NCBI RefSeq assembly: GCF_016106035.1
Contig: NZ_JADKPZ010000009.1
Span: 1 to 64,000, forward strand
From: Arcobacter vandammei
GTDB lineage: Bacteria > Campylobacterota > Campylobacteria > Campylobacterales > Arcobacteraceae
Direction of reading: 5' to 3'
Length of the DNA: 64,000 nucleotides
Shown here one piece after another: positions 53,260 to 62,785 of the stretch. A program made the position numbers and the translations under genes. Position 1 is the first letter of the stretch, and every line of letters starts with the position of its first letter. Under the pieces are notes generated by a model, which was given only the letters and a program-made list of their open reading frames with translations, had not been told where the DNA came from and ran no database searches.

Positions 53260-54160
53260 TAAGAAATCTTCTAGTTAAATCATATAGAGTATTAATATCT
53301 GTTTTTCCAACAAATCCTTCAACCCCTATTTGTTCCATTTTCCCTCTAACAGCATCTGTTGTCATAGATGAATTTACAATTACTGGAATATGTTCAAATT
53401 TTTTATTATTTTTTATATAAGATGCAACTTGATAACCATCAGTTCCAGGCATTTCTATATCTGTTAAAACCATACCTATTTGTTCTGGATTTAATTCATC
53501 CAATCTTTGAATAAGTAGAGTTCCATTTGCATAAACTTCATATTTAACACCAGTTTGTTTAAAGAATTTTGTTAAAACTTCTCTAGCAACTCCTGAATCT
53601 TCAGCGGCTAAAATAACTTTTGATGATTCAATTTTACCTTCAACATATTTTCTAACATCATCTTCGCCATCATCAGTCCATTTAATATCTCTTAAAAGTT
53701 GTTCAGCATTAAAAACTGTGCAAAGTTCATCTTTATTGTTTACTTTTACATAAGTTGTATAAGTAATTTTTGAATTTGTCTCTTCTGTATGTCTTAATTC
53801 TTGAGTTGTTTTTTCTACAATATCAAGCATATCTTTTATTAGAAAACCAATTTTTTTGTGGTTAAATTCACAAAAAATAATTAATTTATAATCCTTAATA
53901 TCCAAAGGTGTAAGACCTAGCCAAGCATCAAGATTTATTAAAGTAACTGGTTCACCTCTAATTGTTGCAATTCCAGCAATAATATCTGTATCTCTTGGAG
54001 TATCATTTATTGCTACTTCTTCAGTAATTATGAAAGCTTTAACCTTTGCTATATTGATTGCGTAAATATTATTATGACCAGTGTAAAATACTGCTAATTG
54101 TTGAACATTTCTTAAATGTCCTTGTGTCATTTGCTCAACACTACCACTAATACCGCTCAT
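53252..54160 (-). CDS. cheV: Chemotaxis coupling protein CheV (CheW-REC)
   Basis: A 302-residue fusion. Residues about 15-160 form a CheW domain (YAINIAKVKAFI, IRGEPVTLINLDAWLGL), coupling receptors to CheA. Residues about 178-300 form a receiver domain with the phospho-acceptor Asp in MVLTDIEMPGTDGYQV and the conserved Lys in FVGKTDINTL. Campylobacterota often have one to three CheV proteins. No other chemotaxis gene is nearby. Confidence 0.94.
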   Translation of the reverse strand: MSGISGSVEQMTQGHLRNVQQLAVFYTGHNNIYAINIAKVKAFIITEEVAINDTPRDTDIIAGIATIRGEPVTLINLDAWLGLTPLDIKDYKLIIFCEFNHKKIGFLIKDMLDIVEKTTQELRHTEETNSKITYTTYVKVNNKDELCTVFNAEQLLRDIKWTDDGEDDVRKYVEGKIESSKVILAAEDSGVAREVLTKFFKQTGVKYEVYANGTLLIQRLDELNPEQIGMVLTDIEMPGTDGYQVASYIKNNKKFEHIPVIVNSSMTTDAVRGKMEQIGVEGFVGKTDINTLYDLTRRFLIK

Positions 54161-54223
54161 GTAAATCCTTTTTAAAGTATAAGTAAAATATTATATAAGT
54201 TTTAAACTTTGACTAAGTTTAAG

Positions 54224-54874
54224 TTATTTTTGCAATTTCTTTACTATTTTTTGAATAGTAACAGATGCCATCATTAGTCCAAAAGATGCTGTAACACCTT
54301 CAAAACTACCTTTATCTACACATAGAGGAACTTCAGTTGAAAAAATTACTTTAAATTTTTTCTTAAAGCCTTGTTTCTTTAGCTCTTCTCTTACTTTTTT
54401 TATAAACTTATCATTATAAGTTTCCCAAATAGATTTATATTCTATTTTTGTAGGGTCAATTCTTTTTGCTCCGCCACCTGTACTTATAATCTTTGTAAAG
54501 TGTTTTTTTATTAAATGTACTTTTGGTTTTACATCATCAATTGCATCAAGTATATAATCATAAGATGAGAAGTCAAAATTATCTATCCATTCTGGTGTAA
54601 CTTTTGCACAAATAGCAGTTACATTTGGATATCTATCTTTCATCACTTCTACTTTTACTCTACCTATATTTCCGTGACTTCCTAATTGTCTATTTTGATT
54701 TGAAGGTTCATAAGTGTCAAAATCAACGATTGTGATATTTGTAATTCCTGTATTATATAGAGCATCTAAAGCAAAACTTCCAATTCCACCAACTCCAAAA
54801 ATAATAATTTTTGTCTCTTGGAATTTATTAAAAGCTTCTTCTCCAAAAAGCATTTTCGTTCTATTATATTGCAT
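54224..54874 (-). CDS. tcdA: tRNA threonylcarbamoyladenosine dehydratase TcdA-like (E1-like ThiF family)
   Basis: A 216-residue ThiF/E1-like protein. The ATP-binding loop is IIFGVGGIGSFALDALYNTG near residue 27, with VDFDTYEPSNQNRQL and DAIDDVKPK, as in TcdA, which cyclises t6A to ct6A in tRNA. It is shorter than E. coli TcdA (268), lacking part of the C-terminus. It is divergent from greA. Confidence 0.88.
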   Translation of the reverse strand: MQYNRTKMLFGEEAFNKFQETKIIIFGVGGIGSFALDALYNTGITNITIVDFDTYEPSNQNRQLGSHGNIGRVKVEVMKDRYPNVTAICAKVTPEWIDNFDFSSYDYILDAIDDVKPKVHLIKKHFTKIISTGGGAKRIDPTKIEYKSIWETYNDKFIKKVREELKKQGFKKKFKVIFSTEVPLCVDKGSFEGVTASFGLMMASVTIQKIVKKLQK

Positions 54875-54935
54875 ATTTAAATCTTCTTTACTAATTTTTG
54901 GCTATTATAACACAAAAATATTTATGGGAGATGTT

Positions 54936-55421
54936 ATGGATAAAGAGCCAATGACACTTGCTGGGTACAATAAAGTAACAAAAGAGTTGGAATTTATAAA
55001 GTCAGTTGAAAGACCAGAAACTGTAGTTGCACTAGATGAAGCAAGACAATTAGGGGATTTAAAAGAGAATGCCGAATATCATAGTGCAAAAGAGAAATTA
55101 AAACTTCTTGATGTTCAAATAGCTGAATTAAGTAATACTATTTCAAAGGCTGTTATTGTTGATCCTTCTGTTTTACCACACGATAGAGTAAGTTTTGGTT
55201 CAACGATTGATTTAGTTGATGTTGAAAGTGATAATGAATTTACTTATACTATTGTTGGGGGAGTTGAATCAAATGTTGAAAAAGGTTTAATCTCTTTTAA
55301 CTCTCCTTTAGCAAAACAGCTTATGGGAAAAGTTGAAGGTGATGAGTTTAATGCAACACTACCTGGTGGAACTAAAACTTTTGAAGTTTTAAAAATATAC
55401 TACAAAGAGTTAGAGCTATAA
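54936..55421 (+). CDS. greA: Transcription elongation factor GreA
   Basis: A 161-residue factor that stimulates transcript cleavage by backtracked RNA polymerase. The coiled-coil tip has the acidic DLKENAEYHSAKEK block, and the C-terminal FKBP-like domain ends GDEFNATLPGGTKTFEVLKI. ATG at 54936 is selected because GGGAG lies five bases before it and length then fits; upstream in-frame codons overlap the tcdA gene. Confidence 0.96.
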   Translation: MDKEPMTLAGYNKVTKELEFIKSVERPETVVALDEARQLGDLKENAEYHSAKEKLKLLDVQIAELSNTISKAVIVDPSVLPHDRVSFGSTIDLVDVESDNEFTYTIVGGVESNVEKGLISFNSPLAKQLMGKVEGDEFNATLPGGTKTFEVLKIYYKELEL

Positions 55422-55423
55422 GC

Positions 55424-56125
55424 TTGAATCTTATATTGAAAGAGGGGGCTATTTTTATAGCTGACTCTCACTACAACAGCAAAAATCAAGAGTTTAAAAG
55501 AATTTTAGAAAAATTAGAAAAAAAAGAGTTAGATTGTTCTCAAATATTTTTAATGGGCGATAATTTTGATTTTTTATGCTACGAAATAACATATTTTAAA
55601 GAACTAAACAAAGATATGATAGAGCTTTTAAATAGGATTTCAAATAGCTATGAGATAGTTTATTTAGAGGGAAATCACGACTACAACTTACAAAAACTTT
55701 TTCCAAAAATAAAAGTAATAAAAAGAGAAAATCAACCTTTTATCTTAGATTTTGAAGATAAATATATAGCACTTTCTCATGGTGATAATTTTATAGATTG
55801 GAAATATGAACTATTTTGTAAGATTATAAGAAATAGTGCTTTTTTAAAGTTTATGAATTTTATAGATATAAACTTTTTTATATCAAAAAAGATAGAAAAA
55901 GCTTTGGAAAATAAAAATATTTGCCATGATTTACACTATTTTGAAGAGCTTGTGAAAAAAAGAGTAAAAAATTATAGTGAAGATATTATAGTTGAAGGGC
56001 ATTATCATCAAGGTAAATCTTATAAAATAGGAAATCAAGATTATATAAATATTCCATCTTTAGTTTGTCAAAAAAGTTATACAGTTTTTAGGGGTGGGGA
56101 GTTTGAGAATGTTGGGCTTTTTTAA
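55424..56125 (+). CDS. LpxH-like metallophosphoesterase
   Basis: A 233-residue calcineurin-like phosphoesterase. Metal motifs are FIADSHYN (residue 11), MGDNFDF, LEGNHDYNL (near 80), SHGDNF (near 114) and VEGHYHQGKS (near 190). It resembles UDP-2,3-diacylglucosamine diphosphatase LpxH, a lipid A enzyme, which Campylobacterota need; exact identity is not certain. Start is TTG at 55424, two bases after greA. Confidence 0.8.
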   Translation: MNLILKEGAIFIADSHYNSKNQEFKRILEKLEKKELDCSQIFLMGDNFDFLCYEITYFKELNKDMIELLNRISNSYEIVYLEGNHDYNLQKLFPKIKVIKRENQPFILDFEDKYIALSHGDNFIDWKYELFCKIIRNSAFLKFMNFIDINFFISKKIEKALENKNICHDLHYFEELVKKRVKNYSEDIIVEGHYHQGKSYKIGNQDYINIPSLVCQKSYTVFRGGEFENVGLF

Positions 56126-56134
56126 AGGATGAAT

Positions 56135-57124
56135 ATGGAAAATCAGATTGTAATTTATGAAGATATAAATGGAAAAATGGAACTTAAAGTTTCTGTTGAA
56201 AATGAAACATTATGGCTTTCTCAAAAGCAATTAAGTGAGTTATTTGGTGTAGAAATAAATACAATAAATTATCATATAAAGAATATAATTAAACAAAAAG
56301 AGCTTGATAAAAATCCAACTATTCGAAAAATTCGAATAGTTCAAAAAGAGGGAAATAGGGAAGTTGAAAGAGAAGTTGAACATTATAATTTAGATATGAT
56401 AATTTCAGTTGGATATAGAATTAATTCAATTACGGCTACAAAATTCAGACAATGGGCAACAAAGATTTTAAAAGATTATCTTATAAATGGATACTCTATA
56501 AATGAAAAAAGAGTAAAAGAAAAAGGACTTAAAGAGCTAGAGAAAACAATAGAGTTATTAAAAGATAATATTTCAAAATCCCAATTAGAGTTAAACGAAG
56601 CAAAAGGTTTGCTAGATGTAATTTTAAATTACTCAAGAACTTGGACACTTTTACAAGGTTATGATGAAGACTCTTTGAAAATAGATTTTGTACCAAAGGA
56701 GGCAAAATTTATATTAGATAGTGATGAAGCAAAAAATTATATAGCACAACTAAAAGATGAACTTATCAAAAAAGGCGAAGCAACAGAACTTTTTGGAAGA
56801 GAAAAAGCAGGAGAATTTGAAGGAATTTTAAGAAATATTTATCAAACTTTTGGTGGAGTTGATTTGCTAGAGAGTGTTGAAGAAAAATCTGCAAATTTGC
56901 TTTATTATATTATCAAAGGACACCCTTTTAATGATGGAAATAAAAGAATAGGTGCTTTTATGTTTATACTTTTTTTGAGTAAAAACAATATGCTATATAA
57001 ATCAAATGGGGAACTCAAAATAAATGATAATGCTTTAGTTGCACTATCACTTATGACTGCAAAAAGTGAACCAAAACAAAAAGAAACTATTATAAATCTA
57101 ATAGTGAATATTTTGCAAGGTTAG
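56135..57124 (+). CDS. RhuM-Fic/Doc fusion protein
   Basis: A 329-residue protein. The N-terminal half is a RhuM-type domain (ETLWLSQKQLSELFGVEINT, EVEHYNLDMIISVGYRINS, FRQWATKILKDYLINGYS), and after a coiled-coil linker (about 125-160) comes a Fic/Doc domain with HPFNDGNKRIGAFMF near residue 263. The GNKR form is Doc-like and implies phosphate/AMP transfer. The ATG at 56135 is chosen: AAAGGA sits five bases ahead, whereas an ATG at 56129 is part of that SD. Targets are unknown, and no antitoxin is adjacent. Confidence 0.85.
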   Translation: MENQIVIYEDINGKMELKVSVENETLWLSQKQLSELFGVEINTINYHIKNIIKQKELDKNPTIRKIRIVQKEGNREVEREVEHYNLDMIISVGYRINSITATKFRQWATKILKDYLINGYSINEKRVKEKGLKELEKTIELLKDNISKSQLELNEAKGLLDVILNYSRTWTLLQGYDEDSLKIDFVPKEAKFILDSDEAKNYIAQLKDELIKKGEATELFGREKAGEFEGILRNIYQTFGGVDLLESVEEKSANLLYYIIKGHPFNDGNKRIGAFMFILFLSKNNMLYKSNGELKINDNALVALSLMTAKSEPKQKETIINLIVNILQG

Positions 57125-57126
57125 AA

Positions 57127-57894
57127 ATGATTAAAAAAATATTTATATTTAAAATAGCAATAGCTTTTTTAGTAAATTTACTAGCAAATGACTTAGAGCT
57201 TGAAAAAATATTTCACAAATATGAAGCTGATGGAACAATAGTAATTAAGTCTTTAGATGAGAAAAAAGTATATATTTTCAATGAAAATAGAGCAAAAATA
57301 TTTTTTTCTCCAGCTTCAACTTTTAAAATACCAAATAGTTTGATAGCCTTAAATGAAGGAGTTGTGGATAAAAATTCTGTAATAGTTTGGGATAAAAAAA
57401 TAAGAGAATATGAACCTTGGAATACAAATCAAACTTTGAAAAGTGCTTTTAAAAACTCTTGTGTTTGGTGTTATAAAGAGTTTGCTTTAAAAATTGGGTT
57501 TGAAAAATATAAAAAATATTTGAAAATACTTGATTATGGGGATAAAAATATTGGTGTTAATATAAGCGATTTTTGGCTTGATGAAAGCTTGAAAATTAAT
57601 ACTTTTGGTCAAGTAGAATTTTTAAAAAAATTGTATAAAAATGAATTACCTTTTAAAAAAGATGATATAGAAGTTTTAAAAGATATTATGCTTGATGAAA
57701 ACAGTTTGGAGTATAAAATTTTTGCAAAAACTGGTTGGGAAGGAAAATATGGCTGGTATGTTGGCTTTATAGAAACTAAAAATGATGTCTGGTTTTTTGC
57801 TACAAATATTGATACAAAATCAAAAGATGATTTAGGCAAAAGAAAAGCTATAACTTTGGAAGCATTAGAAATCAAAGGAATTTTAAAGAGATAG
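57127..57894 (+). CDS. Class D (OXA-type) beta-lactamase
   Basis: A 255-residue exported enzyme with a signal peptide of about 20 residues. The active-site Ser64-Thr-Phe-Lys67 (SPASTFKIPNSL), Ser111-x-Val113 (NSCVW) and Lys201-Thr-Gly (FAKTGWEGKYGWYVG) are all intact; the YGN motif reads Tyr-Gly-Asp (137-139), and Trp150 in FWLDESLKI fits the carboxylated-lysine partner. It hydrolyses beta-lactams; OXA-type enzymes occur chromosomally in Aliarcobacter. It lies two bases after the RhuM-Fic gene with no insertion sequence around it, so intrinsic carriage is likely. Confidence 0.93.
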   Translation: MIKKIFIFKIAIAFLVNLLANDLELEKIFHKYEADGTIVIKSLDEKKVYIFNENRAKIFFSPASTFKIPNSLIALNEGVVDKNSVIVWDKKIREYEPWNTNQTLKSAFKNSCVWCYKEFALKIGFEKYKKYLKILDYGDKNIGVNISDFWLDESLKINTFGQVEFLKKLYKNELPFKKDDIEVLKDIMLDENSLEYKIFAKTGWEGKYGWYVGFIETKNDVWFFATNIDTKSKDDLGKRKAITLEALEIKGILKR

Positions 57895-57896
57895 TT

Positions 57897-58292
57897 TTAA
57901 CTCAACTCTCCAAAATTAACAAAAGCACCTTCAATACTTGGGATTGTTTTATATGAAGTTTTTGTAAGTCTCATTTTTCTTGTTTTTAAATCACAAATTG
58001 CAATTCTAAAACTAGCACCAATATTTGGCTCAACTACACAAATAATCTTGTCTTCAATTTGTCTAGTTGCATAGATAGTTCCTTGTAAATCTTTGAAAAA
58101 ATATTTTGGATATGAAAGTGGAGTTATCTCAACTATATCAATCTCATTTGGATTTTCAAGAGTAGAAACTATTTGCATAGCTTCATCATAACTATCAAAA
58201 TATATACACCACTCATCAAATCTTTTGTTGAAATTTACCAAATCTTCATCTAAAAAACCACCGATATGGGACTGTAAAGCAAAAATAGACAC
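57897..58292 (-). CDS. Unknown 131-residue protein
   Basis: A soluble protein I do not recognise. It begins MSIFALQSHIGGFLDED and contains two cysteines, no membrane segment and a plausible beta-rich fold. It is convergent with the beta-lactamase (two-base gap) and divergent from uvrB. AAGGTGTTTTGTGTC precedes the ATG, giving a usable SD. Confidence 0.6.
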   Translation of the reverse strand: MSIFALQSHIGGFLDEDLVNFNKRFDEWCIYFDSYDEAMQIVSTLENPNEIDIVEITPLSYPKYFFKDLQGTIYATRQIEDKIICVVEPNIGASFRIAICDLKTRKMRLTKTSYKTIPSIEGAFVNFGELS

Positions 58293-58374
58293 AAAACACC
58301 TTCTTAATTTTTAATATATTTTAAGCTTATTTCGATAAATTCAAGCTTTTAATTTAGAATATATAGGAAAAAAT

Positions 58375-60348
58375 TTGGCAAAATTTGAAGTAGTAAGTGA
58401 TTATTCTCCAGCAGGAGATCAGCCAAAAGCTATAAAAGCTTTAAGTGATAGCATAGAAAAAGGAAATCAATATAACACTTTATTGGGAGTAACTGGAAGC
58501 GGAAAAACTTATACTATTGCAAAAGTTATTGAAAAGGTGCAAAAACCAACTTTAATTATGACTCACAACAAAACTTTGGCAGCCCAGCTTTATAGCGAAT
58601 TTAAACAATTTTTCCCAAACAATCATGTTGAATATTTCATCTCTTACTACGACTACTATCAGCCAGAAGCCTATATTCCAAGAAGCGATCTGTTTATAGA
58701 AAAAGATAGCTCTATAAATGATGAATTAGAGCGACTTCGTCTTAGTGCTACTGCATCACTTTTATCTTTTGATGATGTTATTGTAATCGCTTCTGTTTCA
58801 GCAAACTATGGTTTGGGAAATCCAGCAGAATACAAAGCCATGGTTCAAAGAATAGAAGTGGGGTTTGAATATAATCAAAAAACATTTTTGCTAAAACTTA
58901 TAGAGATGGGCTACAAAAGAAATGATAAGTTTTTTGATAGAGCTGATTTTAGAGTAAATGGCGATGTAATCGATATTTTCCCCGCTTATTATGAAGATGA
59001 GTTTATAAGAGTTGAATTTTTTGGTGATGAGGTTGAAACTATTTCAAAACACGAATATTTGACAAATGAAAAGATAAAAGAGTTAAAAGAGATTATTATT
59101 TATTCTGTTAATCCCTTTGTTGTAACTTCTGAAAATCTAGCACGAGCTGTAAAACAAATAGAAGAAGAACTTGAAGATAGGCTAAATTTCTATCAAAAAG
59201 AGCAAAAATTGGTCGAATATCAAAGGCTAAAACAAAGAGTTGAGTTTGATTTAGAGATGATTGAAGCAACTGGAATGTGTAAGGGAATTGAAAATTATGC
59301 AAGACATTTAACAGGACTAAAACCAGGAGAAACTCCGTATTCTTTACTTGATTATTTTGCACAAATGGACAAAGATTTTTTACTTGTTGTTGATGAATCG
59401 CATGTATCTTTAAGTCAATTTAGAGGAATGCATGTAGCTGATAGAAGTAGAAAAGAGGTTTTAGTGGAGTATGGATTTAGACTTCCAAGTGCTTTGGATA
59501 ATAGACCACTTAAATTTGAAGAATTTATAAAAAAAGCTCCCAATTATGTTTTTGTAAGTGCAACTCCAAATGAGTTAGAACTTGAACTTAGTTCTGTTGT
59601 TGCAGAGCAAATTATTCGACCAACTGGACTTCTTGATCCAATAATTGACATTATAGATAGTGAATTTCAAGTTGAAAAACTTCACGATGAGATAAAAAAA
59701 GTTGTAGCACTTAATCAAAGAGTTTTGGTAACTGTTTTAACAAAAAAGATGGCAGAAGAGTTGGCAACTTATTATGCAGATTTAGGAATAAAAGTAAAAT
59801 ATATGCATTCTGAAATAGATGCAATTGAAAGAAATCAGATTATACGAGAACTGCGACTTGGAACTTTTGATGTATTAATAGGAATAAATCTTCTTAGAGA
59901 AGGGCTTGATATTCCTGAAACTTCTTTGGTGGCAATACTTGATGCTGATAAAGAGGGGTTTTTACGAAGCAAAACTTCACTAATACAAACTATTGGAAGA
60001 GCAGCAAGAAATGAAAATGGAAGAGTGATTTTATTTGCCAAAAAAATCACAGCTTCTATGCAGTTTGCAATAGATGAAACAAATAGAAGAAGAAAACTTC
60101 AAGAAGAGTTTAATACTCTTCATAACATAACTCCAATATCAACAAAAAGAAAACTAGACCAAAACCTAAAAGTTGAAGAGTACGATACAGTTGCACTAAA
60201 AAAACAGCGACTTGAAAAAATGCCAAGTAGTGAGAGAAAGAAAATCTTAATCGAACTAAATAAACAGATGAAAAAAGCTGCAAGTGATTTGAATTTTGAA
60301 GAGGCAATAAGACTTAGAGATGAGATAGCAAAATATAAGGATATGTAA
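58375..60348 (+). CDS. uvrB: Excinuclease ABC subunit B UvrB
   Basis: A 657-residue helicase-like nucleotide excision repair protein. Walker A is [12 protein letters not shown] near residue 39; the beta-hairpin [12 protein letters not shown] lies near 92; [13 protein letters not shown] is the DEAD-type box; helicase motif VI is QTIGRAARN; a C-terminal UVR motif ([13 protein letters not shown]) ends the protein. Start is TTG at 58375. Length is normal. Confidence 0.97.
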   Translation: MAKFEVVSDYSPAGDQPKAIKALSDSIEKGNQYNTLLGVTGSGKTYTIAKVIEKVQKPTLIMTHNKTLAAQLYSEFKQFFPNNHVEYFISYYDYYQPEAYIPRSDLFIEKDSSINDELERLRLSATASLLSFDDVIVIASVSANYGLGNPAEYKAMVQRIEVGFEYNQKTFLLKLIEMGYKRNDKFFDRADFRVNGDVIDIFPAYYEDEFIRVEFFGDEVETISKHEYLTNEKIKELKEIIIYSVNPFVVTSENLARAVKQIEEELEDRLNFYQKEQKLVEYQRLKQRVEFDLEMIEATGMCKGIENYARHLTGLKPGETPYSLLDYFAQMDKDFLLVVDESHVSLSQFRGMHVADRSRKEVLVEYGFRLPSALDNRPLKFEEFIKKAPNYVFVSATPNELELELSSVVAEQIIRPTGLLDPIIDIIDSEFQVEKLHDEIKKVVALNQRVLVTVLTKKMAEELATYYADLGIKVKYMHSEIDAIERNQIIRELRLGTFDVLIGINLLREGLDIPETSLVAILDADKEGFLRSKTSLIQTIGRAARNENGRVILFAKKITASMQFAIDETNRRRKLQEEFNTLHNITPISTKRKLDQNLKVEEYDTVALKKQRLEKMPSSERKKILIELNKQMKKAASDLNFEEAIRLRDEIAKYKDM

Positions 60349-60402
60349 AATTATTTTTTTGGATATAATAAAATATATTTAAAATAAAAGGGGGAGTATA
60401 AA

Positions 60403-61351
60403 ATGAAAAATTTTAAGATAAGCATAAAACAAGCAGTTTTTATTATTTTTACAATTACTGTTTTATTATTTCTCTCTTTAACTCTTTTGACACAATATTA
60501 TTTTTAAAAGAAAATTATTGAAGAATCAACAAAATCTGTAATCGAAAAGGTATCACAAAATATAGCTGTTAGATTAAAAGTTATTGAAGATAGAGTAAAA
60601 AATGGTATTAATTTAATAGAGCTTTTTGATGAAGAAAAAATAGTACTCAAGCAAGGTAAACTACATCCAAGCACAAAAAAAATGGCTATTTTTATGGAGA
60701 ATAATCCTTTTTCACTAGCACTTTATTATGGTTATAAAAATGGAGATTTTTTTGAAGTTATAAATATAGATATAGACAAAAATATCAATAATGACTTAAA
60801 AGCAAGAGAAAATGAGACTTGGCTGGTAGTTAAAATTATAAATAAAGATGGAAAAAGAGTTTGATATGAAGAGTATTTGGATAAAGATTTTAAGCTCTTA
60901 AGACAAGAGATATTAGAAAATTTTACTTACAATCCTGCACTTAGACCTTGGTATAAATTAGCAATAAATAATAGCCAAATTGTAAAAACAGTTCCATATT
61001 TGTTTGATAATATTAAATCATTGGGTATAACTTATTTCCTTACTCCAAAAAGTGAATCATTTAAAGAGTTTGAAGAAAAAATAATTTTTGGTTTAGTTGC
61101 AACTGTTGTATTTTTCATACTAATGTTGCCATTTGTAGTATATTTGATAAATCTATTAATAGAACCAATAAAAGAGTTAATAGATGAAAATCAAAAAATA
61201 ATAGATAAAGAATATGAGACATATAGATGAAGATGTTTTTAGACTTTTTATAGAAGAAGAAATATATTTGAAGTATGCAAAAAACTATCTAAAAAAAGAG
61301 CAGATAGATTTGGATGGAATTGAAGAAGTTTTAAAAAATATTTATCTTTAA
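60403..61351 (+). pseudogene. Broken membrane sensor gene (Cache-type sensor, output domain lost)
   Basis: One frame from ATG at 60403 encodes an N-terminal transmembrane segment, an extracytoplasmic sensor-like region (PWYKLAINNSQIV is a Cache-type phrase) and a second membrane segment (about 61084-61155) before a short LIEPIKELIDENQ linker. It is cut by TAA at 60505 and TGA at 60862, then TGA at 61228. A shifted frame continues with DEDVFRLFIEEE and LKKEQIDLDGIEEVL to TAA at 61351, looking like the tail of a longer protein, perhaps HD-GYP or GGDEF type. The catalytic output domain is missing, so an internal deletion is likely. Confidence 0.8.
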
Positions 61352-61370
61352 AACTTCTAATCTATAAGAA

Positions 61371-62018
61371 TTAAGCAGGTTTAAAACTCTGCTTAGTTTT
61401 GCAAACTTGCGGAAAATAGCACTTATCACACTCAGGTTTTATGGCTTTGCAAATATATCTTCCAAACAAAACCATAGCTTGATGAAAAATATGTAAATCA
61501 TCACCTTTTAGTTTTTTTACTAAATCAGCTTCAGTTAAAGTTACATTTTTTGCATCACTAAGCCCTAATCTATGAGAAACTCTAAAAACATGAGTATCAA
61601 CAGCCATAAGGTTTTCTTGTTTGAACTCAATCATAAAAACATTTGCAGTTTTATTTCCAACACCTGCAAGTTTCATAAGCTCTTTTTGATTATGTGGAAT
61701 TTCTCCATCATAGTTTTCAACAACACTTTGAGCCATTTTTATAATATTTTGGGCTTTGTTGTTGAAAAAAGAGCAAGAGTTGATTAGTTTTTTTACATCA
61801 TCAAGATTTGCAAGGCTTAAGCTAAAAACATCTGGATACTTTTCAAAGAGTGCAGGAGTTATAATATTTACTCTTTTATCTGTACATTGAGCTGATAAAA
61901 TAATAGCTATTAAAAGTTCATAATCATTTTTATAGTTTAGTTCTGTTTCAGCATTTGAGTAGTTTTCAATAAATGCTTGTTTTATTATCTCTATATCTTG
62001 TTTTGTTGCTTTTTTCAC
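61371..62018 (-). CDS. nth: Endonuclease III (Nth)
   Basis: A 215-residue base-excision repair DNA glycosylase/AP lyase. The helix-hairpin-helix with the catalytic Lys is KLAGVGNKTANVFMIEF, the catalytic Asp is in AVDTHVFRVSHRLGL, and the C-terminal [4Fe-4S] motif CKAIKPECDKCYFPQVC has C-x6-C-x2-C-x5-C spacing. Start is GTG at 62016-62018, overlapping the stop of the upstream gene as GTGA. Confidence 0.96.
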   Translation of the reverse strand: MKKATKQDIEIIKQAFIENYSNAETELNYKNDYELLIAIILSAQCTDKRVNIITPALFEKYPDVFSLSLANLDDVKKLINSCSFFNNKAQNIIKMAQSVVENYDGEIPHNQKELMKLAGVGNKTANVFMIEFKQENLMAVDTHVFRVSHRLGLSDAKNVTLTEADLVKKLKGDDLHIFHQAMVLFGRYICKAIKPECDKCYFPQVCKTKQSFKPA

Positions 62019-62425
62019 TTTTTAAAACACTCTTCTTTAAGATTTGAGAAATTCACAAAAATATACTCATTTTTAATTTTATTTATCTCAACATTGTTTA
62101 AAGTACATAAAAATTCACTCTCTTCTTTTAAAACTGTATATGTAAATTTGTAGATGAATTTATCTTTGCTGCTTACAACTTTATTGTTTAAAAGCTCATA
62201 ATCTAGGCTTTTTATGTTGTTTTTATACTCTTGTTCATATTTTTGTTTAAACATATTTGGAAGAAGATTTTCACTTTTATATTCATAGTACAAAAATCCA
62301 CAAGTAGCTATAAAAATAGTTACAAGAAGTATATAAAACTCCTTTTTTTCAAATTTTTCATTTACTTTATATATTACAATCGTTGCAATTACTAGTAAAA
62401 TAGCTATAGTAATAATTACTTGCAT
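62015..62425 (-). CDS. Unknown small membrane protein
   Basis: A 136-residue protein with two hydrophobic segments (about 3-19 and 30-47) and a polar, lysine-rich C-terminal domain containing two cysteines. I do not recognise a family. It precedes nth on the minus strand and is translationally coupled to it by a four-base overlap. An SD-like AAGG lies ahead of its ATG. Confidence 0.65.
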   Translation of the reverse strand: MQVIITIAILLVIATIVIYKVNEKFEKKEFYILLVTIFIATCGFLYYEYKSENLLPNMFKQKYEQEYKNNIKSLDYELLNNKVVSSKDKFIYKFTYTVLKEESEFLCTLNNVEINKIKNEYIFVNFSNLKEECFKK

Positions 62426-62629
62426 TTAAAACCTTTTTTTATAATAAGTTTTGATTATATCAAAGCTTTGCAAAATGTTTTTTAAATTTTAGTTTTTAAA
62501 ATTTTTAATACTAGCTTTTAAAGTATTTGCACTCTATGTAAAATACAAACTTAAGTTAAATTTTTATAGAATTCATACTTTGAATATTAATAGAAGATTA
62601 ATAAAACTACATATTAGGGAAACAAGAAT

Positions 62630-62785
62630 TTGCAAGAGTTGGATTTAAAGATATTAAGAAGACTAGACAAAACTACTAGAATAAAAGAAAAAATCAATCT
62701 TACAAAACTATTTATAAAAAGAAAAAAAGCTGAATATGAAGAGCTTCAGGCTGAATTAGAAAAAACTTATAAATATGAGCAATAA
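62630..62785 (+). CDS. Small basic coiled-coil protein (51 residues)
   Basis: A TTG at 62630, nine bases after AGGGA, opens a 51-residue frame: MQELDLKILRRLDKTTRIKE followed by a Lys/Arg-rich helix ending with EELQAELEKT. It is probably one long amphipathic helix. It overlaps the ATG of the next gene, suggesting translational coupling. The function is unknown, and a chance frame is possible. Confidence 0.45.
   Translation: MQELDLKILRRLDKTTRIKEKINLTKLFIKRKKAEYEELQAELEKTYKYEQ

Noticed and set aside
55255-55265. G5 runs (also near 25198, 53170, 55441 and 60390) as phase-variable tracts
   Set aside because: Five G is too short for frequent slippage, and the genes are housekeeping, or the run is in an SD region.
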